64,000 nt of DNA from Massospora cicadina (Eukaryota; Entomophthoromycota; Entomophthoromycetes; Entomophthorales; Entomophthoraceae), in assembly GCA_022478985.1 (NCBI GenBank), contig JAKSZP010017454.1, positions 25,451 to 89,450 of the forward strand. Direction: 5' to 3'. The notes beneath the pieces were generated by a model, which was not told the origin of the DNA, did not search any database, and saw nothing but the letters and a program-made list of their open reading frames with translations. Positions within the stretch are counted from its first letter, which is position 1. Each line of letters starts with the position of its first letter. Below, piece by piece: positions 1-10,152 of the stretch. Made by a program: the position numbers and the translations under genes.

Positions 1-1350
1 AACCTTCAGAAACCTGAAGGATGGCCTATGTAATGATCACTGAAGCTCCAAGCTTATGAATTTGAGATAGTACACCAGCTGGGGGCAAACACCAGAATGC
101 AGATTGTCTCTCATGGTTATCTGAAGTCACCATTAAGGAGGATTTGGTGGACATAATATATGAGAAGATGATTGTTGGAAGATACCATGACAAGTTGCCA
201 CAGGTGATCAAAGCACTGGATGGGCTTAGATAGGATGCCTTCTTGTGCCATAGGGTCTATATAAGAAAATTGGAGAATTGACACTGAGTTTTCTGAAACC
301 TTCTGCTAGGACAGCAATTATTTAGGATGAACACAAGATGGTGGGTCATGGAGGGTTGCAAAAAACATTAGAGTTTTTCAACCATGTTACTACTGGGAGA
401 GCATATACTATGCCATGCTTGAGATGATTGCTTGTTGTCACCAGTGTCAAGTGGAGAAACCTTTCCACAAAAAAACTACCTACCAGCTGATTAAGCTCTG
501 TTTTGCATGGCACACAGTTCCCTTGATGTAGTGGGGCCTCTGCCAACTGGGGCAAACCACTTCAAGTATATACTAGTAGCAATAGATCACTTGACCAGGT
601 GGGTGGAAGCAAGAGCAATTAGAGATCTACAGGCTGTTATCATCACCAAGTTTATTATGAAGTGTGCCATACAACAATATGGCTGTCCACAGTTTATTCT
701 TATGGACAAAATAACAAATTACATGTTGCATGTCCTTCCCATGCTGGATGAACTAATGGTAATACGCTGGGTCTTAACTACACTATACCACCTTGAAATA
801 CAATTGGATGGGTAAATAGGTCAATGGAACCTTGGTGAACGTTCTCCACAAGCTTGTAAAAGATTGCCTCTCAGAAAGAAGTGCCCTCTTATCCACCGCC
901 ATCTTTGCTTATAATATTAGCTATCAATTATTGATGGGGAAAAGTCCCTTCCAATTGCTTTATGGAAGATATCCAGCTTTGCCAGCATTGCTTTATTCTG
1001 GAGTGGAGGACACTGGCAGAATAGAGCCACAGCACTATCTAACTAACTTAACAGATATGCTGATAAAACTTCAAACTGAAGCTTATTCCACCAGTTTAGC
1101 CAAGAAGATTCATGATCAGGTGACTGACCAATGTAGATGTAGCAGACTCCCATAGTTTGTTGTAGGAGATTGTACCTTGTTCCATGACCAACATGGTTTT
1201 GAAAGGAAGAACAAGCTTGCCAATATATAGACTGGACCATTTGAGATAATTGAGAGGACTGGAATTGATGTTGACACCATTAATGAGCCCGCAAGTGGTT
1301 GAATTATCAATTGAGTATATGCTAAGTTCCTGCAGCCTTATAAACAATAA
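1..1350 (+). pseudogene. RE1 pol remnant: RNase H tail and integrase
   Basis: Bases 1 to about 130 read, with stops, as the end of a Ty3 RNase H domain (tract resembling LQAYEFEIVHQLGA). About 330-480 is the HHCC zinc-binding region (VGHGGLQK, then CCHQCQ). The integrase core runs 507-815: the first catalytic Asp is in LDVVGPLP and the second in ILMDK. The third catalytic residue, the Glu of the usual VERxNG block, is lost where the frame breaks near 815-832. A second open piece, 832-1155, carries the post-core region (FAYNISY, FQLLYGRYPALPALL). The C-terminal domain continues in broken frames to about 1350. Integrase would insert cDNA in the nucleus, but this copy cannot be active. Confidence 0.85.
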
Positions 1351-1355
1351 GGGAC

Positions 1356-1408
1356 TTATTGTCCAGTCAAGGGGGTAACGTTGAGAAATTGGTATGACTG
1401 GCTGATAA
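1356..1408 (+). promoter_or_regulatory. RE1 PPT hairpin (inverted repeat around PPT and LTR start)
   Basis: Left arm TTATTGTCCAGTCA (1356-1369) faces right arm TGACTGGCTGATAA (1395-1408), with a 25-nt loop holding the PPT and the LTR start. In RNA 13 of 14 positions pair if G-U is allowed. The same arrangement occurs in RE3, RE4, RE6, RE7 and RE8. Confidence 0.6.
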
Positions 1409-1900
1409 GTCATATTTAGTTTGATGGATTGTATTTTAATTGCTGAAGGGAGCTTCAAATTTGGATAGTCAATTATATCAGCTTGAAGCGAGTCAATAGA
1501 GGTGAGATTAGTTTGGTAAATAGAGTGAATTCTGCTGGAGTCTCAATGATGAGGCTGAACCAGATAAGTTCCGGCGAATGATTAATAGCTAAGCCAAAGG
1601 GTCAAAACTGACCAAAGCGACAAAGATATGAGTGGGATGGGAAGACTAAAAGGGGGGTCTTTTTGAGAGGAAAGAGAATGAGAGTGGATAGTAGGAAAAG
1701 GGAATTGCACGCAGATAGAATCTGCTAGTTATATTAATTTAAATAAAGTAGTGAGGTCAAGGTGATTGCTTCATATTATATAAGTTTATCAAGTTCATTT
1801 TGTGGACCAACGATCTCCATATCGTTCGTCCATTGCTCAGTGGGCTCAACCCTGTGCAACCCCCTTGGCAAATATTAACCATATCGCCAATTTTACAACA
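1379..1900 (+). repeat. RE1 3' LTR
   Basis: It begins just after the PPT with CGTTGAGAAATT (the expected TG has become CG) and ends with TTTTACAACA. The end and the conserved U5 motif at 1833-1860 match the LTRs of RE3, RE4, RE7 and RE8. No partner LTR is inside the window, so the 3' boundary rests on similarity to the other families. Confidence 0.7.
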
Positions 1901-2383
1901 GCTGGGATGAAATATCATTTCCTCCCTTCCCCTTTTATTATTATTTTATTTTAAAAAGATTGAATAAAGATATCGAATGCAAAATAAAAAGGATGAGAGG
2001 GTGGTTGCCTGGTAGGGTAGTTCCTGCTACCATTAAATCTTTATTTTAAAAAAATAGGTTGCTAAGTGATTTATGGCTATCTGGTTGTTTGATAGGTTCA
2101 ACGGTTTTGGCTGGTTGGTGGTTACCTAAGATACAAAATCTAAAATATTCAAATTGGACTTCTGATAAATATAAACATTGTAGCGAAGCGTGGGTACCTG
2201 GACGCTAGGTATAGATGTGTAAAAACCCGTAATCATCAACTCAAACCGCAAAGCACAATAGCGCCTAATAACCGCGAAGGCATATTACAGAGCCTGTAAA
2301 AATATAATTAAACCAACCCCAAAAAGAGAAGACTTTACAGATCGCCCACGGTTAAAATAAATATTTGGGGCTTGTTATTCAAC
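1901..2383. other. Spacer between RE1 and COA1; no gene seen
   Basis: AT-rich sequence with T-runs and A-runs. I see no ORF with recognisable content. The last 200 bases, nearest COA1, are visibly richer in CG dinucleotides than the transposons and probably include its 3' UTR. Confidence 0.5.
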
Positions 2384-2976
2384 CTAGCATACGTCGATAG
2401 AATCCGAAGGAGGCGTATCGGAAAGTAAAGAGACTACGGCATCATCGGATCGGACATCAAAGACCTTTGGAACCCAAACGTCGTTCCTCCGGTAAGATTT
2501 AAAGATCAGTTTCCCATTGCCTATAGAATAAGTGAAGGGGTAAAGATTTAGTTACCTTTGGAACCCCGGATTGAGTAACTTATCTCGATCCTCCCTTTCA
2601 GATGGTTGATGGCCCCACCGATCCAAGGCCAGGCGGAGGCGAAATCGAGGTCATTGCCCAACAGTTCAACCACCTGAGGGTTGTACTTGGCCGTGAAAAG
2701 GGTCGACCGGACGATGGAGGTGTTTTGCTTCTGGTAATTAAACGACACCAAAATAACCCCCGCCCACAACAATATACCCCCAGCGACCAAAAGGGCATCC
2801 CTTTTACGATTACTATTAACATCGGGGAGGTCCCGTTCGATCGCCAAGTTTGTTAGGGGCTTTGTATCAGCCGAGTATAGCTTCGTAAAGGGGATAGAGG
2901 GGTTGAATTTCCGTTGGATTTTAAGTTGGGGTCCAAGTTTAGTTAAAATATTGGAGGCTCTACAAGTATAAAGCAT
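2384..2976 (-). CDS. coa1: Cytochrome c oxidase assembly factor Coa1-like protein, one 35-nt intron
   Basis: The spliced CDS is complement(2384..2520, 2556..2976), 185 residues. The intron (2521-2555) starts GTAACT and ends TATAG, and joining across it restores the frame to a TAG stop. Residues 1-25 look like a mitochondrial presequence (basic, no acidic residues). Residues about 60-80 are one membrane segment (ALLVAGGILLWAGVILVSF). Residues 92-165 carry the Coa1 family core, including LGNDLDFASAWPWI, the GRIEISYSIRGSKG strand and the KLIFKSYRRNDVWV strand. In yeast, Coa1 sits in the mitochondrial inner membrane and helps early maturation of Cox1. The ATG at 2976 is the first in frame; the open frame runs further up but holds only a TTG before a TAA. 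It is divergent from uL4m. Confidence 0.88.
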
Positions 2977-3887
2977 AGGTGCAAAGTTTGTCGATAGAAA
3001 CCTTGGTGATGGTGTTCTCAAATCCGATTAATCCTTTCTACTCGTACCACGAGCCCAAATCGCAATTCCACCTAACGACGCTCAACTAAGTACCTTATAG
3101 TTGAAGCTCCAAGTTAAACTTAAATTTAACTACCATTTTTAAACTGGGTTTTTATTTAGGCAAGACAAATAGAATCTGAATTGGTAAGTTTCACACCGAA
3201 ACGGCAGTATTTCGAGTTGGTAAACCTGCATGTGGCACGGGGTAAAATTTGGAAAAAATTCGAGGTTGCAAAATTTATTGCGTAGACTTTACCTAAGCTC
3301 TATCGCTAAGACTTATAGCTTGGTTTAGACAAAAACTGGCATACTGTAACCTTTATAAAAAACTTTATCCTCAACCTTGGTTTTAATCAATAAGAAAAGT
3401 GTTACAGTCTTACGGCAACCTTATATTAAGGAACCTTTAAGCTCATTAGTTTCAATCACTTTCACCATGGATTTGATCATTTTTATCCTTACCGGATCAA
3501 ACTACCTTTGCAGCTTTGAGTCCTTTATTTATACTTTTAACTAACTGTTTCGACAGCCCTTTTTTGTTTTTGGCTAATAGGTATCTGGATATATGGATAA
3601 TTAATTAAACGAATATCTTTGCAAGGGGAAATTTTTGTCGTTAAATTTTTTATAGAAGGCTTACAAATAGAGCCCTTTTTCCCTGTACAGAAGCATCGTG
3701 ATTCATGCTTAATAGAAAAAAGTTGTTTCCTTTCATCTTTATATTATAAGTAGAGCAGCGTCTTGTTTTTGAAAAGCTTTAAGCATTTTGCAATACCAGT
3801 TTTTGGGGATTTTTAGCTCAACTTTTTGAATATCAGTTTTAAATATGCCTTAGTTGACCTTTCTGCCTTTAGCTTGGTTGCGGAGAA
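2977..3887. promoter_or_regulatory. Shared intergenic spacer between divergent COA1 and uL4m genes
   Basis: About 0.9 kb of AT-rich sequence lies between two divergent nuclear genes for mitochondrial proteins, so it should hold both promoters. I could not pick out a convincing TATA box or binding site. No ORF of note is present. Confidence 0.5.
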
Positions 3888-4866
3888 ATGCCACACTTCA
3901 AACTCGCTGGGTTTGTTTGCAAATCATCTCCCCTTCGGCAGTTCACCACCACTTCAAAGAATCAGCTTGAGGCGCACCATGTGCTAAGCTATAAGGAAAT
4001 CATCAAATATCCCAAAATTTTTTTGCCCCTGAAGCCGAAAATCTTAAGACCGCATGCTGCCCCTAAATGTGAAGATGCTTTGCTTTCTATGCTGATTGTT
4101 TTGTATAGATGTGGCACCAGTATCCGAGAAGGTGCAGGCTAAAGGTGCTTCGAAGGGAGAAAGCCGCTAATTTTTTCTAGTCGCATCGCCTTTCCCAACC
4201 CATGTCCAAGCGTGGTTGCGAGATTTTAAAACCTACGCGCCAATGGACATTTTGAACATTAGATCCGATGTCTTTGCAGCGCCACTTCGGCGCGACCTTC
4301 TCCACCGAGCCGTGGTTTGTGAGCGAGATTGCTTGAGACAGGGAACGCATAAGACTCTCTCCCGAGGCGAAGTTTCTGGGTCGGGTAGAAAGCCGTATCC
4401 TCAGAAGGGCCGTGGTAAAGCCCGAGTTGGGTCCCTTCGTGCCCCACACTTTGTAGGAGGTAAAGTAATTAGTTGGCCTTGGCTAAGTTTACCAGGGGGT
4501 CGCGCCTTCCCTCTCCGGCCTCGAGATTATAGCACCCGTATACCCGAGAAGGTGTTCCTCCACGCTCTAAGGGTTCTCCTCTCGGCAAGATATGCCCAGA
4601 ACCAGCTGATCATCTTTGACGAAGTTGACCTTGCCAGCCACAGAACCCGGGAGCTGGTGGAGATTTTGAACCAGCACGGCATCCACTCGGTCATGTTCCT
4701 CACCGGCCAGCCCAACATGTACCTTGAGCTGGCGGTCAAGAATATCCCGGGCGCCTCGCTTGGCGATCTCCACAACCCCAAGATTTATCAGCTGATGCTG
4801 CACGAAAACCTTATCCTTGACAAGCTTGCCCTGGCGTACCTTGAAGATACGCTTGCCATAGAATAA
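3888..4866 (+). CDS. mrpl4: Mitochondrial large-subunit ribosomal protein uL4m, three short introns
   Basis: The gene model is join(3888..4068, 4109..4144, 4181..4459, 4496..4866), 288 residues. Introns are 40, 36 and 36 nt; each starts GT and ends AG, and they carry CTGAT, CTAAT and CTAAG branch-like motifs. The third has a length divisible by three and no stop, so an unspliced reading also stays open. The first 25 residues form a basic mitochondrial presequence. The uL4 body starts near residue 80. The extended internal loop that threads into the rRNA core is at about 137-170 (SGSGRKPYPQKG, KARVGSLRAPHFVGGG), followed by LRPRDYSTRIPEKV. The C-terminal part, 195-288, is the conserved alpha/beta region. 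The protein binds 21S rRNA at the polypeptide exit tunnel. It starts at the first ATG of the frame. Confidence 0.93.
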
Positions 4867-7800
4867 ACTCGGTGCATCAACATTTTTCCAGTTGGATTTA
4901 AGTTCAGCCATCGGCTTGAAACAGCTGGTGGCTGTAAATGATTTTTTAGATTAGTGTAAGTAAAACGGATCCCGTCTTATTTGGCTTGGATAGGCTTAGT
5001 AAGGTTGCGTATGGAAACTAACCTTGAATCAACTTCCACATCTTTGACATGTTCACGATACGTGTTAAACTAACTCATAACTCTCGGCGCGTTGAAGCTG
5101 ATGCTTTCCCATATAAGAAGCTTATAGGCCGATATTGTGCAACTTGGCTTATTTTAATTGCGAGCGAATATATTACTCATGGGTAGCTAATCATCCAAGC
5201 TTTAAGCCATGATGAGGCGGCCTATTAATTGGAGTCAACCATCCATAATTCGCCTTATACACTACCTTTGGGTACCTCAAGTCCAACTTTTTTGTGCAGG
5301 ATATTTAGAATGAATATAAAGCCTTCTAAGTTAGCTAGGAATGAGATATTACTGATGGTTACCAATCTAAGGTTAAAATTGGGTTTGGATTGATACCCAT
5401 CGCAGTGTTTAAAGTGTAGGCTCACTTGATAAACTTCCCTCTGGCTAACGAAAGCCATCATAGGGTCCCCAAATACATGTACTAATAAAGCAAATAGGTC
5501 GCTATTATAAACCACCTTTTGAATCAAGGTAGCAGTTCAGTTTTTTATGATCTTTAGTATTCCTATCAAGCTTCACAAATGCTAGTGAGGTGAAATCTGT
5601 TAGAGGCCCAGGCTTTATAGGCGATTCTCGATAAACCAAGATCAAAACTTTCATATCGCGTATAAAATCTAAATGGACCCTATAAACTCTACAGTGAAGA
5701 TTAAGTTAAGGGTTAAGAAGTTTAAGGTGACTTTAAACACTTAACTTTTTAACACGGCTGAGCGCCTACCTATGCTACTGTATAAAGTAATCCCAAAACT
5801 GACTAAAAAGGATCTCTTTACAACAGATAAGCTGTTTTAGTTGTCCTTTAGTAAATTCTAAGTTATTATCTCTAAAGAGACATAAGTAAGTAAAGTAGAT
5901 TGGTAAAATCATTAATGAGCTGATAGATTCATATTCTTACAAACCAGCAGTTACTTTTTTGCCACAACCCAATAATCAAATACGGTAAAGGAGGCCTAGT
6001 GGCTCAACATTTTAGCTCTTAAGCTAGAGTTTGATTTATGCCAACGATGAAGCTCGCGTTAAGTTTTTCCAGGTAATTATGTACCATAGTTTATACCTGA
6101 GCTTGGGAACCTACAGGTCTTTTGTGTAACTTTAAGCTAGTCAACTTGTCATGATGTTATAGGTTAACTTTTGTCTTCTTTAGAACGTTCTCATAATGGA
6201 GTATAACATGCCCTTTAGTAATGTCAAAGTCTCTTATCTGCAATCTCATATCAAATCTTCATATACATTATAAAGTGAAGTTTAAATCTCTACCGGATTA
6301 TGACGGTTGCTTTTATGTGTGGTGAAGGAAAAACTAAAGTAGATTATTGTTTTAGTTCATGATAAAATTTATAAACTGTAGCGTAGATAAGGTCTGCAGC
6401 TGATGAAGGGGATTGAATTCTATGATCTATCAAAATTTCTACGTCTATAGCCTAAGTTAATCTATGATTTTTAATCATCTCTATTGTAAACTTAACCCTA
6501 GGTTTAAACTAATGTTTCAACAGAATAAACTGATATTAAAAAACTATATATCTTTACTCAGATTTCTTTAATGCACCGATATAGTTTTGGGTGGCAAATT
6601 TTGCTCACTGATATCAATTGTAAACTGGGTACAAAGGTTACCCAATTTCAAGAGCAAGTCAACTTAAGTGGTTATAATCATTTATAGGTATCTAGATCTC
6701 ATCATTGTAAACTGAACCAAAAGTGATGCTTAAAAATATTTATCTTTAAAGTTAAAGTTCTAAGGGGCTAGTCTTATACGGTGAACTCAGAAACTAAACC
6801 AATTTTGATGAAATTTTGCTTATTTGTAGCTGGTACCTGGTGGGTCTCCACTTTATTTCTATCTAAAGGTAAAAAATTAACAAAGTTACTGATCATAAAC
6901 TTTTTCTTTCATATTAATAACTAACCTTAAATTTAACTTAAATTTTAAGTGTAACATATAGCTTAAATTAGCTCCAAATAGGTATCAATCAAAAAGCTAA
7001 ACTTAACTTGCACTCAACTCTTGCCTTCCCCCAGATTATGATCAAGGTGGCAAGCCATTTTTATTTGTGCCACTAAATAAATTATCTATTACCCATTTAG
7101 CTATAAAATTATCTATCCTTATAAATAAATCTCTAGGGGATCACCATTTGTCATCTTTAATCTCAGAACATACTGAGATTATTTCCCTAAAACTTCACAT
7201 ATATTTTTTTCTTTGTGATAACAAAATGTTGGCCAGCAAAGTTTTAAACCATATCAGATATTCTATGACATGAGATATGACCAATATTGCTATATTTACA
7301 GTTCTTTTTTATTAGTGGTAAGAATCTGACGTTCCAAGGAATATCCTGGCTTCCTTTGTAATATACTAAAACATAAAGGTGTCCATAGTCCACAAGGCAC
7401 CGCTGGTCTCAAGGAAGTGTAAGAGGTGTGCCTATGGGAGAGCTTGAAAGACAAACTTTTGAGAATGGGTTCCCATTTACTAACTAATCTAGTAAAAAAA
7501 TAAAAATAAAGTTTTTTCAAATAACTATTACTATTTTAAATGAATAGAAACTAAATAAAGTAACTCAACAGCCTTCACAATGAGGGTTGTTGGGTCTAAT
7601 ACTATATGAGAGGCTGATGTTCAAGGACTTGGATTCTCATGGCTTGGAATCACGCTTACGCTGTTCTTGAAAGGGTTGTTTTACCAATCAATATATTAAA
7701 TTTGAGTCTCAGTTGACCATTTGTTTAGATTTGCCACATAGCTAGTTGATACCATCACCCCACATTCAGCGGTGTTAAGCTTTAAACTTCAGGTTCTAAG

Positions 7801-8544
7801 CAGTTTTCCTTTGTAAAAATTTTCACCTGGGCATATCCCAGGTATAAGGTTTACTTTAATGACAAGGGCACCTCTAAAGCCTTATCCATGGGAGGGGTTT
7901 TACACCAATGACCTTAGTATTATAAACACTTCTGGAATTGCACAAAATTGTTGATTTTGTCACTCATTGGTCAAAGTTTCATAGGTTGTAACTTTGGGCC
8001 TGGGTGGAGACTTTTTAGGGGTGGGGGAAACTGGGCAAGGTGGGGCCGCTGCTACCCATATCTCACCTAGGGGTTGTCCTAAATCAGGTGATTAGGCAAG
8101 TGAGAAAACCTTTATGTTAAAACCTTTTTTTATTTTAAAGGGATACAAAACCTATCCAGCTTGATAGCTGTCACCTGGAGCCTTACAATATAATATCTTT
8201 GTAGATCCCCTCAGGCCTCTATTTTTGCTCAGTGGTGCTATGCTAAGAATCCCAAGAAGTCAATACTTGAAGCCATCTAAAAATGCATGACAAGTCCATT
8301 ATCTATTTTTAGGGTGCCAATTACCTCTTAGGTCCTATCAGCTAGATCATCTATCCTATGGTAAGTATGGCAAAATGGACTTATTGGAGTCAAGAACCAA
8401 GTGTAATTAGATATAGTGATGTAACTTTATTGTAGTGAAAAATGAGGGGTTTTATACGTCACATTTAACAATATGAACCCTAAAAGGAAAAGGATTAATA
8501 GGTATATAGAGGGGCAAATCCAGAAAGGAGACTGTAGTTCAGGA
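4867..8544. other. 3.7 kb AT-rich region without recognisable genes
   Basis: Only short ORFs (60-90 codons) occur, none with a recognisable domain. The largest, 5255-5527 minus, shows no family signature. Scattered short resemblances (for example around TTGTAAACT at about 6480, 6618 and 6706) may reflect old decayed repeats, but I cannot define a unit. The end of this region carries the AATAT target duplication of RE2 (8545-8549). Confidence 0.5.
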
Positions 8545-8549
8545 AATAT

Positions 8550-9301
8550 TGTCAGACAAACAGTTGTTTGACTAGTAAGCAAGAATAGTTTGAAGGAGAA
8601 TAGCTCCAATTTTCTTAATACTAAAGGCCTATCTAATTCTTTGTGGAATCTGGCCTCTCATAGTAATGCAATTACTCCCACTCCTAGGCCAAGTAAGCCT
8701 ACAGTTAGTAGCAGCGTTACGCCACATTGTTGGCAGAATCAGGGGAGCCATTCAGAGGCCCTCCACATCCTACATCCAATTGAGTTTAAACTCCAACGCA
8801 GATACTGTCCCCTTTTATAGGCCTGGAGGGGATCCCACCAGGTGAAAACATCCTCTTGCCCAATGATTGGGTAAAATATATAAAATTGTTGCCTCATGGA
8901 TATATCCTACCTGCAACTGACTTTCCATTAGCTGTTCCATGTAAGCAATGCAAGTCTCAAGAGCTTCAATAGGCCAAAACTCAATATTTCCTAATTTGGC
9001 TATTCCTAGTCCAATCTGAACTTTGCATTGATTTCCCTTTGAACCTTAATATACTTTAAATACTAAGCGTCAAGGTATCAAGAGGGTTTGTTTTATCCCA
9101 TTGCTGCAACCTAATAAAAAAACTCTAAAAACCAATCCTTTAATTTTATTTAAAAGATTATAGTTTTAGTTATAAGTGGTCTGAAACATCCCCTGAGTCA
9201 CTTATTCTGTCAGTAGAGAGTATTACTTCTCCTACAGAAATATTGTTAGAATTTGAGTGAAAAATGCACCAGCAAGAATAATAAATGCCTAAAATCCAAC
9301 A
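8550..9301 (+). repeat. RE2 5' LTR
   Basis: It starts TGTCAGACAAACAG and ends TCCAACA. It is colinear with 26931-27680 along its length, sharing for example GAATAGCTCCAATTTTCTTA and CCCACTCCTAGGCCAA. It is preceded by target duplication AATAT. Confidence 0.88.
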
Positions 9302-9303
9302 AG

Positions 9304-9318
9304 TGGTGCTCACTACAG
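9304..9318 (+). other. RE2 primer binding site
   Basis: TGGTGCTCACTACAG begins two bases after the LTR end, the position and TGG start expected of a tRNA primer site. The same sequence, with small changes, follows the 5' LTR of RE3, RE4, RE7 and RE9. Confidence 0.7.
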
Positions 9319-9360
9319 ATGGTAGTACATCACAAAATACTTATTAAAAATAGAGGGTGT

Positions 9361-9621
9361 TGGGGTAATTAACCCTCACAACCTCCACGCTGCCTCTGAA
9401 CCTCAGCTAAATGCGTTAGTACAGCAGCTAGCCCATGCACTGTCTTGCATTGAATCACTTGAACAGCGCATTTTTCAAGCCTCTTATGAGGCAGGTCTGA
9501 TTATCACCAAAATCTCTTTCAGGGAAAATTTTGCCCCAGGTGAGGGTAGCATTGCCTCATTCCTCTTCATGTATGAAGCTGTTATGGAAGGGACAACCAA
9601 TATCCAAAAAAATAATGCATA
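9361..9621 (+). pseudogene. RE2 gag, 5' fragment (cut by RE3)
   Basis: In one frame the stretch reads as a helical Gag-like segment (for example LNALVQQLAHALSCIESLEQRI and ASFLFMYEAVMEGTTNIQKN). RE3 interrupts it at 9622-9626, and the frame resumes after 22232. Leucine and glutamine spacing suggests a coiled coil before the capsid-like part. Confidence 0.6.
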
Positions 9622-9626
9622 TCCTT

Positions 9627-10122
9627 TGTTAAGTTTTGGCAGATTTAGGTTGATTCTTACAAACTGGTTGCACAGGGTGAAACCCACTGAGCAACGGATG
9701 AGTGATATGAGGATTAATGACCTTCAGTAACAAAAATAATAAAGTATTTAATCTTGAGTGAATTCCCCAACTATACCAATTTATTTAATAACTCTTAATG
9801 GCTACTTCTGTTACTCTTCTTACTACCCTCTTTATTTGTAAAAAACCTGTCCTTCTCACTCTCACACTCAACTATCAATCCTCAGTATTCCTAAGCGGAT
9901 TCAACATGCTCCACTTAGTAAATCATATTTACTATGATCTAAAGGCTTCATTTGAACATCAAGGCTTTGGCGGAATTCCCTCAATTTGCCAAACCATAAT
10001 TGCTTCAAACAATTTACTTCACATTGATATGATCTATTGCTCACTCTTGAGGCTTGCTTCAAATCTAAATTATAATCCTCCAGAACTATAGATTATTGTC
10101 CAGTCATATCAGAACCTTGACA
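9627..10122 (-). repeat. RE3 3' LTR
   Basis: On the minus strand it starts TGTCAAGGTTCTGAT after PPT AAGGGGGTAA (plus 10123-10132) and ends CTTAACA. It matches 21735-22227 along its length. The conserved U5 motif is at 9668-9694. Confidence 0.9.
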
Positions 10123-10145
10123 TTACCCCCTTGACTGGACAATAA
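10093..10145 (-). promoter_or_regulatory. RE3 PPT hairpin, perfect 14-bp inverted repeat
   Basis: TTATTGTCCAGTCA (10093-10106) and TGACTGGACAATAA (10132-10145) are exact reverse complements. The 25-nt loop contains the PPT and the LTR start. One arm lies in pol-proximal sequence and the other inside U3, so the full hairpin exists only at the 3' LTR junction. Confidence 0.75.
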
Positions 10146-10152
10146 GCTCCTA

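Larger units (their letters stand above)
1..1900 (+). mobile_element. RE1: 3' part of a Ty3/gypsy LTR retrotransposon, cut by the window edge
   Basis: The stretch holds the end of an RNase H domain, an integrase and a 3' LTR, in the domain order of Ty3/gypsy elements. The 5' LTR, gag, protease and RT lie beyond the window. The polypurine tract is AAGGGGGTAA at 1369-1378, directly before the LTR. The integrase is closest by eye to those of RE7 and RE8. The copy is dead, with several stops and frameshifts. Confidence 0.9.

Noticed and set aside
2602..2856. 84-codon plus-strand ORF
   Set aside because: It is a shadow of the coa1 coding strand.
5255..5527. 90-codon minus-strand ORF in the AT-rich region
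   Set aside because: No domain, no intron signals that extend it convincingly, and no conserved neighbour.
5985..6050. Possible decayed tRNA or SINE head (AGTGGCTCAAC, then TAGCTCTTAAGCTAG)
   Set aside because: Arms are incomplete and the T-loop does not match. There is no second copy to support a SINE.
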